A stretch of DNA of 43,123 nt from Luteimonas marina (GTDB taxonomy: Bacteria; Pseudomonadota; Gammaproteobacteria; Xanthomonadales; Xanthomonadaceae), in contig NZ_VOHK01000010.1 of NCBI RefSeq assembly GCF_007859325.1, forward strand, positions 1 through 43,123, given 5' to 3'. The position numbers and the translations under genes were made by a program. Below, piece after piece: positions 9,015-20,101 of this stretch. How positions within the stretch are numbered: position 1 is the first letter of the stretch; every line of letters begins with the position of its first letter. A model generated the notes under the pieces. That model saw only the letters and a list, made by a program, of their open reading frames with translations. It made no database searches and was not told where the DNA came from.

Positions 9015-9824
9015 ATGAAAATTCAATCCGGAAACAACGTGAACAAGATGTTCGGACTCATGCTGGCATGCATGGCGATGGCCGCATGCGGCAACAGGGA
9101 GGCGCCTGTGCCGGCTCCAGACCAGGGCGCGGCGCAGCCGGCGGCCACGGCGGCCCAGGCACCTGACGCCACGCCGGCCAACGTCATCTTGTGGTCGCCG
9201 CCGGGCAAGACTGCGCCGGCCGACTTCGCGCAGCGCTTGCGCGCGCTGCAGGACGACGGGGCCGCCTCCGAGGTGCGCGTAGTGAAGGAGTACGAGCATG
9301 AAGTGAAGGAAGGCTACGGTCCCGGCTTCGACGAGTTGGCGATCGTGCAGTTCCCGAGCGAATTGGCCTACGAGCAGTGGAAGGCCAGTCCGGCGTCCGA
9401 TTTCGGCGCCGACGTGATCACCAGTCGCGTCGACGTCACCACCGAGCGCCGCAGCAGGAAGAACGATCCTAATCGATCGATCTACGTGGTCAGCCAGTAC
9501 GAGACGTTCGTGTCGCCTGAGGCGTACAGGATCTACTCGGAGGACTACATCAATCCGAACATGGACAACCAGTATCACTCTGGCATCATGACCCGCTACA
9601 CGATGTACCTGGAACGTGAAGCCACGGGCGGCCTGGAGCATCCCCGCGCGTTCCTGGTGACCGAGTATGCCAGCCAGTCCGAGTTCGATCGCAAGGCTTC
9701 GGTCAAGGATCCGTACAAGGCACTGCTGCTGTCGGGCACCCATCCGGAGTGGGCCCGCCTGAACGTGGAGAAGAAGAAGATGCGTCGGGACTTCACCGAG
9801 TCCTACGCCAAGCCGGTTCTGTAA
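9015..9824 (+). CDS. Putative lipoprotein, paralogue of the preceding gene product
   Basis: A 269-residue protein starting at ATG 9015, six bases after GAGGAGAAG. The leader ends MAMAACGN, a plausible lipobox with the lipidated cysteine at about residue 25, followed by a Pro/Ala-rich linker. The mature part has two alpha/beta units: the first with NVILWSPPGKTAPADFAQRL, and the second with SIYVVSQYETFVSPEAYRIY and IMTRYTMYLERE, the latter shared with the preceding protein (ILTRYAMYLEEG). The C-terminus is basic and charged. Function is unknown; anchoring in a membrane next to the binding protein and receptor fits a periplasmic accessory role. This is the last gene of the block and is followed 39 bases later by a strong terminator. 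Confidence 0.72.
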   Translation: MKIQSGNNVNKMFGLMLACMAMAACGNREAPVPAPDQGAAQPAATAAQAPDATPANVILWSPPGKTAPADFAQRLRALQDDGAASEVRVVKEYEHEVKEGYGPGFDELAIVQFPSELAYEQWKASPASDFGADVITSRVDVTTERRSRKNDPNRSIYVVSQYETFVSPEAYRIYSEDYINPNMDNQYHSGIMTRYTMYLEREATGGLEHPRAFLVTEYASQSEFDRKASVKDPYKALLLSGTHPEWARLNVEKKKMRRDFTESYAKPVL

Positions 9825-9863
9825 CCAGACGGACGAGGATTCGATCCGCTCTCTCCCCACTTT

Positions 9864-9891
9864 CCCCCGCCCCGCAAGTGGCGGGGGTTTT
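9864..9891 (+). terminator. Rho-independent terminator closing the exported-protein operon
   Basis: A perfect 8-base stem (CCCCCGCC at 9864-9871, GGCGGGGG at 9880-9887) with an 8-base loop, followed by TTTT. It lies 39 bases after the lipoprotein stop. Confidence 0.9.
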
Positions 9892-10057
9892 CTTACCGGC
9901 GATCGTGTATTCGTTCCGGAACCGTGCGCGGGCGCCAGCCCGGCAACGATCGGCGTGATCGGACTGCAGCGCGTGTTCATCCAACCTGCAAGTGAGTGCG
10001 GCCAACCGGCATGGCCGTCATGCCCTTCGAATCCTACGTGAGGCAGTGGCACCCACG

Positions 10058-12439
<2,382 letters not shown>

Positions 12440-12609
12440 AGCCGGGTTCCGACGCATGCGGATCTTTTGCGGCACGGTGGATGGCCCGGCAACGCGCGCT
12501 GCTGCCCGTTGCGACGAATGCATGTTCCGGAACCTGACCCGGCGCATCAGCCGGATGTCAGTTGCCGGTTGCTAGAAGGATCCGTGAGTTCAACAACGGA
12601 TCCCACGCA

Positions 12610-13365
12610 ATGAAATCAATCGACGATTCCCGTTTGCGGATGTCGATCGCAGTTGCTCTGATCGGCATGCTTGCGATGCACGAAGCCGTCGCCGGCCCCT
12701 GGGAAGTTGGTGGCCTGGGGATCGACAAGACCCGCAAGGTGAAGATCGAGGCCGCGTTACGCGACAACGGGGAGTCGAAGGCTTGGGCGTGGCCCGTTTT
12801 CGGATATGCCCATCCGCTAAGCGAGCGTACTTCCGTCGAAGTCGGCTATGGCTACGGCATGATCGAGCATGCGTCCTACAGAAGCCATGGCGGGCGTGAC
12901 CTGGACCTCAAGCTGAAGTACCAGATCGCCACCCAATCGGCGGACAGGCTCGCCTGGCTGTTCGAGCCCAAGCTGAGCGTTCCGGTCGGAGACGAGGCCA
13001 GCGGCATCGGGCGTGGGAAGTACGTGGTCGAACTTCCCATCCGAGCGGGGAAGAAGACGGGAAGGGTCACCTATACCGCCGAACTGCGCTACACGCATGT
13101 CTTCGGCGCGTCGAGCACGCAGCAGCTCGTCGGGGTCGGCGGGCTGGTCGAGTTCGAACCGACGGAACGATGGGTCGTCGGCATGGATGTCTTCGCCGAC
13201 GCGCCGGCCGGAGGAAACCAGGGCGTGCATTCCAGGGCGAACCTGGCGGGGAAATGGCGTCCCAATGCCGTGTTTGAAGTGCAGGCGCTGATAGGAAGGA
13301 CGCTGTCGAACGAACGCGGGCCGTCCCAGACCTCCTACAAGCTGGTCCTCGAGCACAAGTTCTAG
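12610..13365 (+). CDS. Exported beta-barrel-like outer-membrane protein, unknown function
   Basis: A 251-residue protein from ATG 12610 with a signal peptide ending near EAVAG. The mature sequence alternates short amphipathic strands with turns and ends LVLEHKF with a C-terminal phenylalanine, as in outer-membrane barrels assembled by BamA. Strand-like segments include TSVEVGYGYGMI, LDLKLKYQI, WLFEPKLSVPVG and VTYTAELRYTHVFG, and the overall pattern resembles small transporter- or MipA-like barrels. I do not recognise a specific family. A small hairpin (GGATCCGT 12578-12585, ACGGATCC 12596-12603) sits just ahead of the start and no clear ribosome site is seen, so translation may be structured or the start may be slightly off. 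Confidence 0.65.
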   Translation: MKSIDDSRLRMSIAVALIGMLAMHEAVAGPWEVGGLGIDKTRKVKIEAALRDNGESKAWAWPVFGYAHPLSERTSVEVGYGYGMIEHASYRSHGGRDLDLKLKYQIATQSADRLAWLFEPKLSVPVGDEASGIGRGKYVVELPIRAGKKTGRVTYTAELRYTHVFGASSTQQLVGVGGLVEFEPTERWVVGMDVFADAPAGGNQGVHSRANLAGKWRPNAVFEVQALIGRTLSNERGPSQTSYKLVLEHKF

Positions 13366-13484
13366 CCCGTGTTGTTCCTTGTCGCGCAGCTGACATCCAG
13401 CTGACGGAAGTGATGCGTGGGATGTCAGGCGGGGTCCGGTACAACAACCGTGCCGAATCTGGCGAATGCCCAAGGAGAAATGAC

Positions 13485-13856
13485 ATGAACACCGGTTTTA
13501 AGTCGCTGTCGATCACCGCCGTGTTGGTCCTTGCCGGCGGCCTCGGTACTGGACCGACCGCAGCCCAGGGATTGGGCCATCATCCCGGTGCGGCGACAGC
13601 AAACCAGTTCGCGAATGTACGGGTCCTTTCGTTCGAACAGCTCGAACGCATCGCAGCCAGGGAAGTCCCGCACATCACCGAACTCGAGATCAAGGACCTG
13701 ACGCTCAAGGTCAAGGGCTACGATGCGCAGGGAATGAAGCTGGACGTCCTGCTGGATCGTCGCGACGGCTACGTGCTGTCCCGGCGCGTGAAGTATCCGA
13801 AGCACATGCAGCGCTACGCGCCTGCCGGGGCAATTCCGCCCGTCATCACCCGCTGA
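13485..13856 (+). CDS. Small exported protein, possibly PepSY-like
   Basis: A 123-residue protein. ATG 13485 follows AAGGAGAAATGAC, an excellent ribosome site, and begins a signal peptide ending near TAAQG. The mature part is a single small domain with LSFEQLERIAAREVPHITE, LEIKDLTLKVKGYDAQGMKL and DVLLDRRDGYVLSRRV. The helix followed by strands with a DRRDGYVL turn recalls PepSY-like domains, but the match is by eye and weak. It lies 119 bases after the barrel gene on the same strand. Confidence 0.6.
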   Translation: MNTGFKSLSITAVLVLAGGLGTGPTAAQGLGHHPGAATANQFANVRVLSFEQLERIAAREVPHITELEIKDLTLKVKGYDAQGMKLDVLLDRRDGYVLSRRVKYPKHMQRYAPAGAIPPVITR

Positions 13857-14025
13857 CGCCGTCGGCGGTCCGGCAGGGAAGCCTCCGTCGCTGCCGGGAC
13901 TCCCCTCGGTTCGTGCCGCGTCGTGCGCGCCGGAACGGGCCGCCATCGAGGGGTCGCCATCGAGGCCCCGGCGGTCGCCGCCGGCTTCGGTCCGGGGTCG
14001 GCCGCAACTGCTGGGAAAAACAACA

Positions 14026-14052
14026 AAAAACCCCGCAATTTGCGGGGTTTTT
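14026..14052. terminator. Bidirectional terminator between the small exported gene and tRNA-Leu
   Basis: A stem of CCCCGCA (14031-14037) with TGCGGGG (14041-14047), flanked by A's on the left and T's on the right. Read on the minus strand it has a run of six T's and lies 43 bases past the tRNA 3' end, so it probably terminates the tRNA; read on the plus strand it can end the gene stopping at 13856. Confidence 0.85.
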
Positions 14053-14094
14053 CAATTGCCCCGGACGCTCTCGGACGTCTTCGGACTGACCCTG

Positions 14095-14179
<85 letters not shown>

Positions 14180-14285
14180 AGGTGGGCCGCGTATGTTGCA
14201 GTGCGGGGGCGGCAAAGTCAACGTGTCCGCCGCGTGTCTTTCCGTCGTCGTTTTTGTACCGGGCGCACACGCCGCCCCGTGTACC

Positions 14286-16718
14286 ATGCCGCCGATGGCG
14301 AAAACGACAGGCAAGCGCGGCGCGGGCCGCAATCCGGGGCGGGGTGGCAAGGCGGCTCCGGGCAAGGGCAAGCCGGGGGCGTCGGCGACCGGCAAGCGCA
14401 AGGCGGCGCTGCCGGGCTGGCTGCCGGATCTCCCCGCGCAAACAGCGGGGAAGGCCGGCGGCGCGAAGGCGGGCGGGCGTCCGCCGCCGCGGTCGCGGGG
14501 GTTCGAGGATCCCCATGCGCGGCGCGAGGCCGAGCGCTATGCGCAGCCGATCGCCAGCCGCGAGGCGATCCTGCAACTGCTGGCGGCGGCCGATGGTCCG
14601 TTGACCGGGCAGGCGTTGGCCGAACGCCTGGACCTCACCGCACCCGACCGCGCCGAAGCGCTGGCCAAGCGCCTGGCGGCGATGGTCCGCGACGGCCAGT
14701 TGCTGCAGAACCGCCGTGGCGGCTACGTGCCGGCCGAGCAGCTGGACCTGATCGCGGGCACGGTGATCGCAAACCCGGACGGCTTCGGCTTCCTGCGCCC
14801 CGACAGCGGCGTCGGCGACGACCTGTTCCTGCCGCCGGCGGAAATGCGCAAGGCCATGCACGGCGACCGGGTGATGGGCAGCGTCACCGGCCTCGATCGC
14901 CGTGGCCGTCGCGAGGGCGTGATCGTCGAGGTGCTCGAGCGCCGGCTCAACCGCCTGATCGGTCGCTTCACCGTCGACTCCGGCATCAGCTACGTGGTGC
15001 CGGACGACCGCCGCATCCAGCGCAACATCCAGATCCCGTCCGACGCGCGCCTGCAGGCGCAGCACGGGCAACTGGTGGTCTGCGAGATCACCACGCCCGC
15101 CGAAGACCGCCGCCCGCCGATCGGCAAGGTGCTGGCGGTGCTGGGCGATGCGCTGACGCCGTCGCTGGTGGTGGAGGCGGCGATCCACGGTCACGAGCTG
15201 CCGCACGAGTTCCCGCCCGCGGTGCTGGCCGAGGCCTCGGCGGTGCCGCTGGAGGTCGATGCCGCGACCGCGGCCGCGCGCGTCGACCTGCGCGCGCTGC
15301 CGCTGGTCACCATCGACGGCGAGGACGCGAAGGACTTCGACGACGCGGTGTACTGCGAGCCCAACCGCAACGGCTTCCGGCTGGTCGTCGCCATCGCCGA
15401 CGTGTCGAGCTACGTGCGCCCGGGCACGCCGCTCGACGACGAGGCCCAACTGCGCGCGACCAGCGTGTATTTCCCCGGCTTCGTCGTGCCGATGCTGCCC
15501 GAGACCCTGTCCAACGGCATCTGCTCGCTCAACCCGAAGGTCGACCGCCTGTGCTTTGCCTGCGACATGCAGGTCGACCGCGACGGCGAGGTGGTCAAGT
15601 CGAAGTTCTACGAGGCGGTGATGCGCTCGCACGCGCGCCTGACCTATACCCAGGTGTGGAAGGCGGTGGGCGAGGGCGACGCGGAGGCGCAGGCGCAGGT
15701 CGGCGCGCTGATGCCGCAGGTCGAACGCCTGCACCAGCTCTACCAGGTGCTGGCGAAGGCGAGGGCGAAGCGCGGCGCGATCGAGTTCGAGTCCTCGGAA
15801 GTGCGCTTCGTGCTCGACAACCGCGGCGAAGTTACCCAGGCGGGGATGCTGGTGCGCAACGACGCGCACAAGCTGATCGAGGAGTGCATGATCGCGGCCA
15901 ACGTCGAGGCGGCGAAGTTCCTGCTGGAGGCGAAGGTCCCGGCACCGTACCGCATCCACGACAAACCGCCGGAATCCAAGTACGCCGACCTGCTGGAATT
16001 CCTCAAGGAGTTCGCGCTGCGCATGCCGCCGTGGGCGAAGCTGCAGCCCAAGGATTTCGCCAGCCTGCTCAAGAAGGTGCGCGACCGCCCCGACGCGACC
16101 CTGCTCGAATCGGTGATCCTGCGCAGCCAGAGCCAGGCCGTGTATTCGCCGGAGAACATCGGCCACTTCGGCCTCGCGCTGCAGGCCTACGCGCATTTCA
16201 CCTCGCCGATCCGGCGCTATCCGGACCTGCTCGTGCACCGTGCGATCAAGCACGCGCTGGCGCGCGGCAAGCGCGACGGCTTCCACACGCCGCGCGAGAT
16301 GGCGACGCTGGCGCTGCAGTGCTCCGAGCGCGAGCGCCGCGCCGACGAGGCCGAGCGCGAGGTCGACGAGCGCTACCGCGCGGCGTGGATGGAGCAGCAC
16401 GTCGGCGGCGAGTTCGACGGCACGATCAGCGGGGTGACCAGCTTCGGCCTGTTCGTCGAGCTGGACCAGTCCAAGGTCAACGGCCTGGTCCACGTCACCC
16501 AGCTGCCCAACGACTTCTACCACTTCGACCCGGTGCGCAAGACGCTCACCGGCGAGCGCATGGGCCGCGAGTTCCGCCTCGGCGACCGCGTGCGCATCGT
16601 GGTGCTCAAGGCCAGCCTGGAGGAGCGCAAGATCGACTTCCGGCTGGCGGAGGAGCGCGGCGCGAAGGCGCCGCCGCCGCGCGGGCAGCCGGCGAAGCGC
16701 AGTAAACAGAAATACTGA
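14286..16718 (+). CDS. rnr: Ribonuclease R
   Basis: An 810-residue 3'-5' exoribonuclease that degrades structured RNA and takes part in RNA quality control. A Lys/Gly/Ala-rich basic extension covers about residues 1-75. Then come a winged-helix domain (AILQLLAAADGPLTGQALAE), cold-shock domains, the RNB catalytic domain with TIDGEDAKDFDDAVYCEP carrying the metal-binding aspartates, and an S1 domain (GTISGVTSFGLFVELDQSKV). The tail is basic. The start is either ATG 14286 or ATG 14295; neither has a good ribosome site, and the longer frame back to 13923 would run through the tRNA region and is rejected. The next gene, rlmB, follows after a REP pair, giving an RNA-processing gene pair as in many gammaproteobacteria. 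Confidence 0.96.
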   Translation: MPPMAKTTGKRGAGRNPGRGGKAAPGKGKPGASATGKRKAALPGWLPDLPAQTAGKAGGAKAGGRPPPRSRGFEDPHARREAERYAQPIASREAILQLLAAADGPLTGQALAERLDLTAPDRAEALAKRLAAMVRDGQLLQNRRGGYVPAEQLDLIAGTVIANPDGFGFLRPDSGVGDDLFLPPAEMRKAMHGDRVMGSVTGLDRRGRREGVIVEVLERRLNRLIGRFTVDSGISYVVPDDRRIQRNIQIPSDARLQAQHGQLVVCEITTPAEDRRPPIGKVLAVLGDALTPSLVVEAAIHGHELPHEFPPAVLAEASAVPLEVDAATAAARVDLRALPLVTIDGEDAKDFDDAVYCEPNRNGFRLVVAIADVSSYVRPGTPLDDEAQLRATSVYFPGFVVPMLPETLSNGICSLNPKVDRLCFACDMQVDRDGEVVKSKFYEAVMRSHARLTYTQVWKAVGEGDAEAQAQVGALMPQVERLHQLYQVLAKARAKRGAIEFESSEVRFVLDNRGEVTQAGMLVRNDAHKLIEECMIAANVEAAKFLLEAKVPAPYRIHDKPPESKYADLLEFLKEFALRMPPWAKLQPKDFASLLKKVRDRPDATLLESVILRSQSQAVYSPENIGHFGLALQAYAHFTSPIRRYPDLLVHRAIKHALARGKRDGFHTPREMATLALQCSERERRADEAEREVDERYRAAWMEQHVGGEFDGTISGVTSFGLFVELDQSKVNGLVHVTQLPNDFYHFDPVRKTLTGERMGREFRLGDRVRIVVLKASLEERKIDFRLAEERGAKAPPPRGQPAKRSKQKY

Positions 16719-16729
16719 GCGGTTCACCC

Positions 16730-16825
16730 GTCATCCCGGCGAACGCCGGGATCCATGTTGACGTTGCGCTTGCCCTTCAATGAAACAGCAACAGCACAAT
16801 GGATCCCGGCGTTCGCCGGGATGAC
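16730..16825. repeat. Inverted pair of REP-like palindromes between rnr and rlmB
   Basis: Two 27-base arms (16730-16756 and 16799-16825) are perfect reverse complements, and each is itself a hairpin built on CCCGGCGAACGCCGGG. The spacer is 42 bases. This layout is that of REPIN-type doublets. Confidence 0.9.
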
Positions 16826-16852
16826 GACCGATACGGTGATTGACGAAACGAC

Positions 16853-17614
16853 ATGTCCAAACAGAACCAATGGATCGTCGGCATCAACGCGGTCGCCTCG
16901 GCGGTCGAGCACGATGCCGAACACGTGCGCGAGGTGCTGGTCGAGGCCGGCGCGAAGAATCCGCGGCTGGCCGAGATCGAGCAGCAGGCGCGCCGCCGCG
17001 ACATCGAGGTGCGCCGGGTCGCGCAGCAGGCGCTGGACGGCGTCTCCGGCGGCACCCGCCACCAGGGTGTGGCAGCGCGCTACGCCGCGGCGAAGACCTG
17101 GGATGAGCACGATCTCGAAGCGCTGGTCGAACAGGCGCAGGGCAGGGCGCTGCTGCTGGTGCTCGACGGCGTGCAGGATCCGCACAACCTCGGCGCCTGC
17201 CTGCGCAGCGCGGCCGCCGCCGGCGCCACGGCGGTGGTGATCCCGAAGGACAAGGCGGTGCAGGTCAACGCCACGGTGCGCAAGACCTCCGCGGGTGCGG
17301 CCGACAGCGTGCCGGTGGTGCGCGTGACCAACCTGTCGCGCACGCTTTCCGAGTTGCAGAAGCTCGGCGTCTGGATCTACGGCCTCGTTGGCGGTGCGGG
17401 CGCGTCGCTCTATGCGCTGGATCTCAAGGGCAACGTCGCGCTGGTGCTGGGCGGCGAAGCCGATGGCCTGCGCCGGCTGACCCGTGAACACTGCGACCAG
17501 CTGGTGTCGATCCCGATGCCGGGCGTGGAAACTTCGCCGGGCGTGGAGAGTCTGAACGTATCCGTGGCCGCGGGCGTGACGCTGTTCGAGGCGGTGCGCC
17601 AGCGGATGGGCTAG
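16853..17614 (+). CDS. rlmB: 23S rRNA (guanosine-2'-O-)-methyltransferase
   Basis: A 253-residue SpoU/TrmH-family enzyme that uses SAM to methylate the ribose of G2251 (E. coli numbering) in 23S rRNA. An N-terminal substrate-binding domain opens with WIVGINAVASAVEHD. The three SPOUT motifs follow: motif 1 DGVQDPHNLGACLRSAAAAG, motif 2 VALVLGGEADGLRRLTREHC and motif 3 IPMPG with ESLNVSVAAGVTLFEAVRQR. The trefoil-knot region is complete and the length is normal. It follows rnr after the REP doublet; a small membrane protein gene begins 16 bases downstream, probably in the same transcript. Confidence 0.95.
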   Translation: MSKQNQWIVGINAVASAVEHDAEHVREVLVEAGAKNPRLAEIEQQARRRDIEVRRVAQQALDGVSGGTRHQGVAARYAAAKTWDEHDLEALVEQAQGRALLLVLDGVQDPHNLGACLRSAAAAGATAVVIPKDKAVQVNATVRKTSAGAADSVPVVRVTNLSRTLSELQKLGVWIYGLVGGAGASLYALDLKGNVALVLGGEADGLRRLTREHCDQLVSIPMPGVETSPGVESLNVSVAAGVTLFEAVRQRMG

Positions 17615-17630
17615 AGGACGGAGGAAGGCG

Positions 17631-17894
17631 ATGGCGGTGCTGGACTCGCTGCGGTGGCAGGACTGGCTGGGCCTGACGGGCGCCTGCCTGCTGCTGCTGT
17701 CGCTGTTCCTGCACTCGTTCGCACCGGGAGCGCAGGGCGGACGCTGGCGCGCGCTGTTGGGGCTGGTTGGCGCCGCGGCGCTGTTGCCGTCGGCGTGGCA
17801 GGCGTTCCGGGCACCGTTGTTCTTCCTGCTGGTGGGCTGGGTGCTGGTGTGCGCGTATCGCCTCGCGCGTGCACCGCGCAATGGCATCGGTTGA
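17631..17894 (+). CDS. Small three-helix membrane protein
   Basis: An 87-residue protein starting at ATG 17631 after GGAGGAAGGCG, a strong ribosome site. It has three hydrophobic segments: [34 protein letters not shown] and [18 protein letters not shown]. The opening W-DWLGLTG pattern recalls the small CBU_0592-type membrane family, but this is a loose resemblance. Function unknown. It is close behind rlmB. Confidence 0.7.
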   Translation: MAVLDSLRWQDWLGLTGACLLLLSLFLHSFAPGAQGGRWRALLGLVGAAALLPSAWQAFRAPLFFLLVGWVLVCAYRLARAPRNGIG

Positions 17895-17942
17895 GTCGCC
17901 GGGTTACGCGCGGGTCAGGCGCCCGTGGGACAATGACTTGGT

Positions 17943-18001
17943 GCGGGGACGACCCCGCGCCTCGCGCCAGTTCCGGGGACGACCCCATCGATCGATGGAG
18001 G
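17943..18001 (+). promoter_or_regulatory. Guanidine-II (mini-ykkC) riboswitch with ribosome site of gdx
   Basis: Two hairpins with identical ACGA loops stand in tandem: GCGGGG-ACGA-CCCCGC (17943-17958) and GGGG-ACGA-CCCC (17975-17986). GGAGG follows at 17997-18001, eight bases before the ATG of gdx. Paired stems with ACGR loops just before the ribosome site are the defining layout of the guanidine-II riboswitch, which opens translation when guanidinium is bound, and its usual target is an SMR exporter such as the one found here. Confidence 0.93.
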
Positions 18002-18009
18002 TCAAGCAC

Positions 18010-18330
18010 ATGCCCTGGATCATCCTCGTCCTCGCGGGCCTGTTCGAAATCGGCTGGGCGATCGGACTCAAGTACACCGACGGTTTCACCCGCCTGTGGC
18101 CGACGCTCGGCACCGTCGCGGCGATGGTCGTCAGCCTGTCGCTGCTGGGCATCGCGATGAAGTCGCTGACGGTGGGCACTGCCTACGCGGTCTGGGTGGG
18201 CGTGGGCGCGGTCGGCACCGCGATCCTCGGCATCGTGCTGCTGCAGGAGCCGGCGAACGCCGGTCGATTGATCAGTCTGGGGCTGATCGTGGCCGGAATC
18301 GTGGGGCTGAAGCTGGCGACGCCGGGCTGA
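18010..18330 (+). CDS. gdx: Guanidinium exporter of the SMR family (Gdx/SugE)
   Basis: A 106-residue small multidrug resistance protein with four membrane helices that works as an antiparallel dimer and exports guanidinium in exchange for protons. The first helix, [20 protein letters not shown], carries the essential glutamate in the FEIGWA context typical of the Gdx/SugE branch. Other hallmarks are [31 protein letters not shown] and the closing [16 protein letters not shown] 18010 was preferred to an in-frame ATG at 17995 that overlaps the ribosome site. The guanidine-II riboswitch upstream independently supports the guanidinium role over a general drug efflux role. Confidence 0.95.
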   Translation: MPWIILVLAGLFEIGWAIGLKYTDGFTRLWPTLGTVAAMVVSLSLLGIAMKSLTVGTAYAVWVGVGAVGTAILGIVLLQEPANAGRLISLGLIVAGIVGLKLATPG

Positions 18331-18366
18331 CGCGATCCGTCGCGTCGCGGCGTCGCTACGCGCGAT

Positions 18367-19164
18367 TCAGTCCCCGTCCTGCCCGCGATGGTCGCGCTTG
18401 CCCTGGTTGATGCGGTCGCGGGTGCTGATGCTGCCCTGGATCGCAGGAATCCGCGCCTCCGCCGCGTGCAGCCGCTTTGCGCGGCGTGCGGCGCTGTCGG
18501 ACTGGTAGCCCGGCGCGCCCGCGCCCGGTTCGTTGCCCGGCGTGGCCTCCCATGGCCTGGGTTCGAGTTCACGTGCATGCTTGGCTTCGAGCAGGGCGCG
18601 GGTCTGCGCCAGCGCCTGTTCCGGCGTGATGCGGCGCTTGCGTGCGGCCTTGCGGGCAGGCTTGCCGGCGGATGTATTCGCGGACGTGGCCTTGCGCGCG
18701 CCTGCGCGCTTCGTGGCCGCTGCGCGGGGCGCCTTGTCCTCGCCGGCGCGGCGTGCCGCCCGGCGGGGCGTTGGCCGCTTCGTCGCGGTCGTGGCCGTTC
18801 GGGTGGTCGTCCGTTTCGTCGCGGGAGCCTTGGCGCGTTTCGCGGCGGCCTTCGCCTCCCGTTCCACCTCTCGCAGGCGGGTCTCGAAGCGCTTGAGGAT
18901 GTCCGCCAGCAGCTCGGCCTTGTCCTTGCTGCGCTGGTTGGCAACGCCGCTGCGGCCGCGCTTGCTGCCGGTGCGCTCGCGCGAGGCCAGCTTGTGCTTC
19001 TGCACGAGGTCGCGCGCACGATCGCGTGCGGTGCGTGCGCGGGTGACGCGCGAGGCCAGCGCTTTCGCATCGAGCTGCCGCAGGCCGTTGATCCGGCTGT
19101 CGTCGTACAGCGCCATTTCCTTCTGGTTGAGCAGTTGGGTCGCCTTCGCGCGGGTGATCGGCAT
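18367..19164 (-). CDS. Histone H1-like Lys/Arg/Ala-rich basic protein
   Basis: A 265-residue protein; its start at 19164 lies nine bases after GAGGAG, and longer upstream frames are rejected. The first ~110 residues form a helical domain (ITRAKATQLLNQKEMALYDD, RVTRARTARDRARDLVQKHK, KAELLADILKRFETRLREVE). Residues ~110-185 are a low-complexity Lys/Arg/Ala/Thr tail like eukaryotic H1 tails and bacterial AlgP/Hc1-type proteins. The C-terminal part holds KRRITPEQALAQTRALLEAK and a polar end (ISTRDRINQGKRDHRGQDGD). There is no signal or membrane segment. I infer nucleic-acid binding from charge and composition only and do not recognise the N-terminal family. It stops 37 bases from the convergent gdx gene. 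Confidence 0.7.
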   Translation of the reverse strand: MPITRAKATQLLNQKEMALYDDSRINGLRQLDAKALASRVTRARTARDRARDLVQKHKLASRERTGSKRGRSGVANQRSKDKAELLADILKRFETRLREVEREAKAAAKRAKAPATKRTTTRTATTATKRPTPRRAARRAGEDKAPRAAATKRAGARKATSANTSAGKPARKAARKRRITPEQALAQTRALLEAKHARELEPRPWEATPGNEPGAGAPGYQSDSAARRAKRLHAAEARIPAIQGSISTRDRINQGKRDHRGQDGD

Positions 19165-19291
19165 CGCACTGGTCTCCTCGTTGCGGACGAGGGCAGTGGA
19201 ACACAGGCGATGTTCAGTCCAGGTCGAGGCGCCGCACGGGCGTGCGGACACCGGCGGTGTCCGCAGCGTGCGCTGCAGCCGGGATCGGCGG

Positions 19292-19936
19292 TCAGGTGCG
19301 GTTCGGTGCGGGCCAGGCGTTGACAACGGTGCAGAACAGCCTGGCGGTCTGCTCGGCGTCGTACAGCGCCGAATGTGCGTCCTCGCTGCTCCAGGAAAAG
19401 CCCGCGGCCTGCACCGCGCGCGCGAGCACGGTCTGGCCGTAGGCGACGCCGGCCAACGTGACCGTGTCGAACACGCTGAACGGGTGGAACGGATTGCGCT
19501 TGTGGCCGCTGCGCGCGACCGCGGCGTTGACGAAGTTCAGGTCGAAGTGCGCGTTGTGGCCGACCAGGATCGCGCGCTGGCAGCCGTGCTTCTTCACCGC
19601 AGTGCGCACTGCGGCGAAGACGTGCTCCAGCGCCTCGCGCTCGGGCTTGGCGAAGCGGAACGGATGGTCGAGGTCGATCCCGGTTACTTCCAGCGACTGC
19701 GGGTCGATGTCGGTGCCGGGCGCCGGCACGACGTGCGCGCTCGCCGATTCGCCGAGCACCAGGGCGTTGTCGTCGCCGACGTCGATCGGCACGACCGCGA
19801 TTTCGAGCAGCGCATGGCGGTTCCAGTCGAAGCCGCCGGTCTCGACGTCGACGACCACGGGCAGGTAGCCGCGGAAGCGTTTCGCCAGGAGGCTGGGGGT
19901 GTTCGCCGGGTGCGACGTCGCGAGCGTATCGGTCAT
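19292..19936 (-). CDS. rnt: Ribonuclease T (DEDDh exonuclease)
   Basis: A 214-residue protein that trims the 3' ends of tRNA and other small stable RNAs, working as a homodimer. The DEDDh motifs are complete: Exo[21 protein letters not shown] (D and E), Exo[15 protein letters not shown] (D), and Exo[19 protein letters not shown] (H and D). The RNase T-specific [22 protein letters not shown] and [17 protein letters not shown] blocks are present. Start 19936 gives normal length. It is transcribed towards the histone-like gene, 127 bases apart. Confidence 0.95.
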   Translation of the reverse strand: MTDTLATSHPANTPSLLAKRFRGYLPVVVDVETGGFDWNRHALLEIAVVPIDVGDDNALVLGESASAHVVPAPGTDIDPQSLEVTGIDLDHPFRFAKPEREALEHVFAAVRTAVKKHGCQRAILVGHNAHFDLNFVNAAVARSGHKRNPFHPFSVFDTVTLAGVAYGQTVLARAVQAAGFSWSSEDAHSALYDAEQTARLFCTVVNAWPAPNRT

Positions 19937-20101
19937 GCGGCAAGCCTAGCAGAGGGATTGCCGCGCGGCGGCGAAGTGCGGGATGCGACAGGCAAATACC
20001 GGACGGCATTCGCGATTGTTCCGGGGCCGGGAAGTCGTACCGAGTCTGCGGCCGTCGTGCGTTTCGGGGACGCGTCGTCCGGCGGCGCCAGGATCTCGGC
20101 T

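Noticed and set aside
17995..18009. ATG 17995 as start of gdx
   Set aside because: It overlaps the ribosome site GGAGG that belongs to ATG 18010, and SugE/Gdx proteins begin with the M-W-I-I type start found at 18010.
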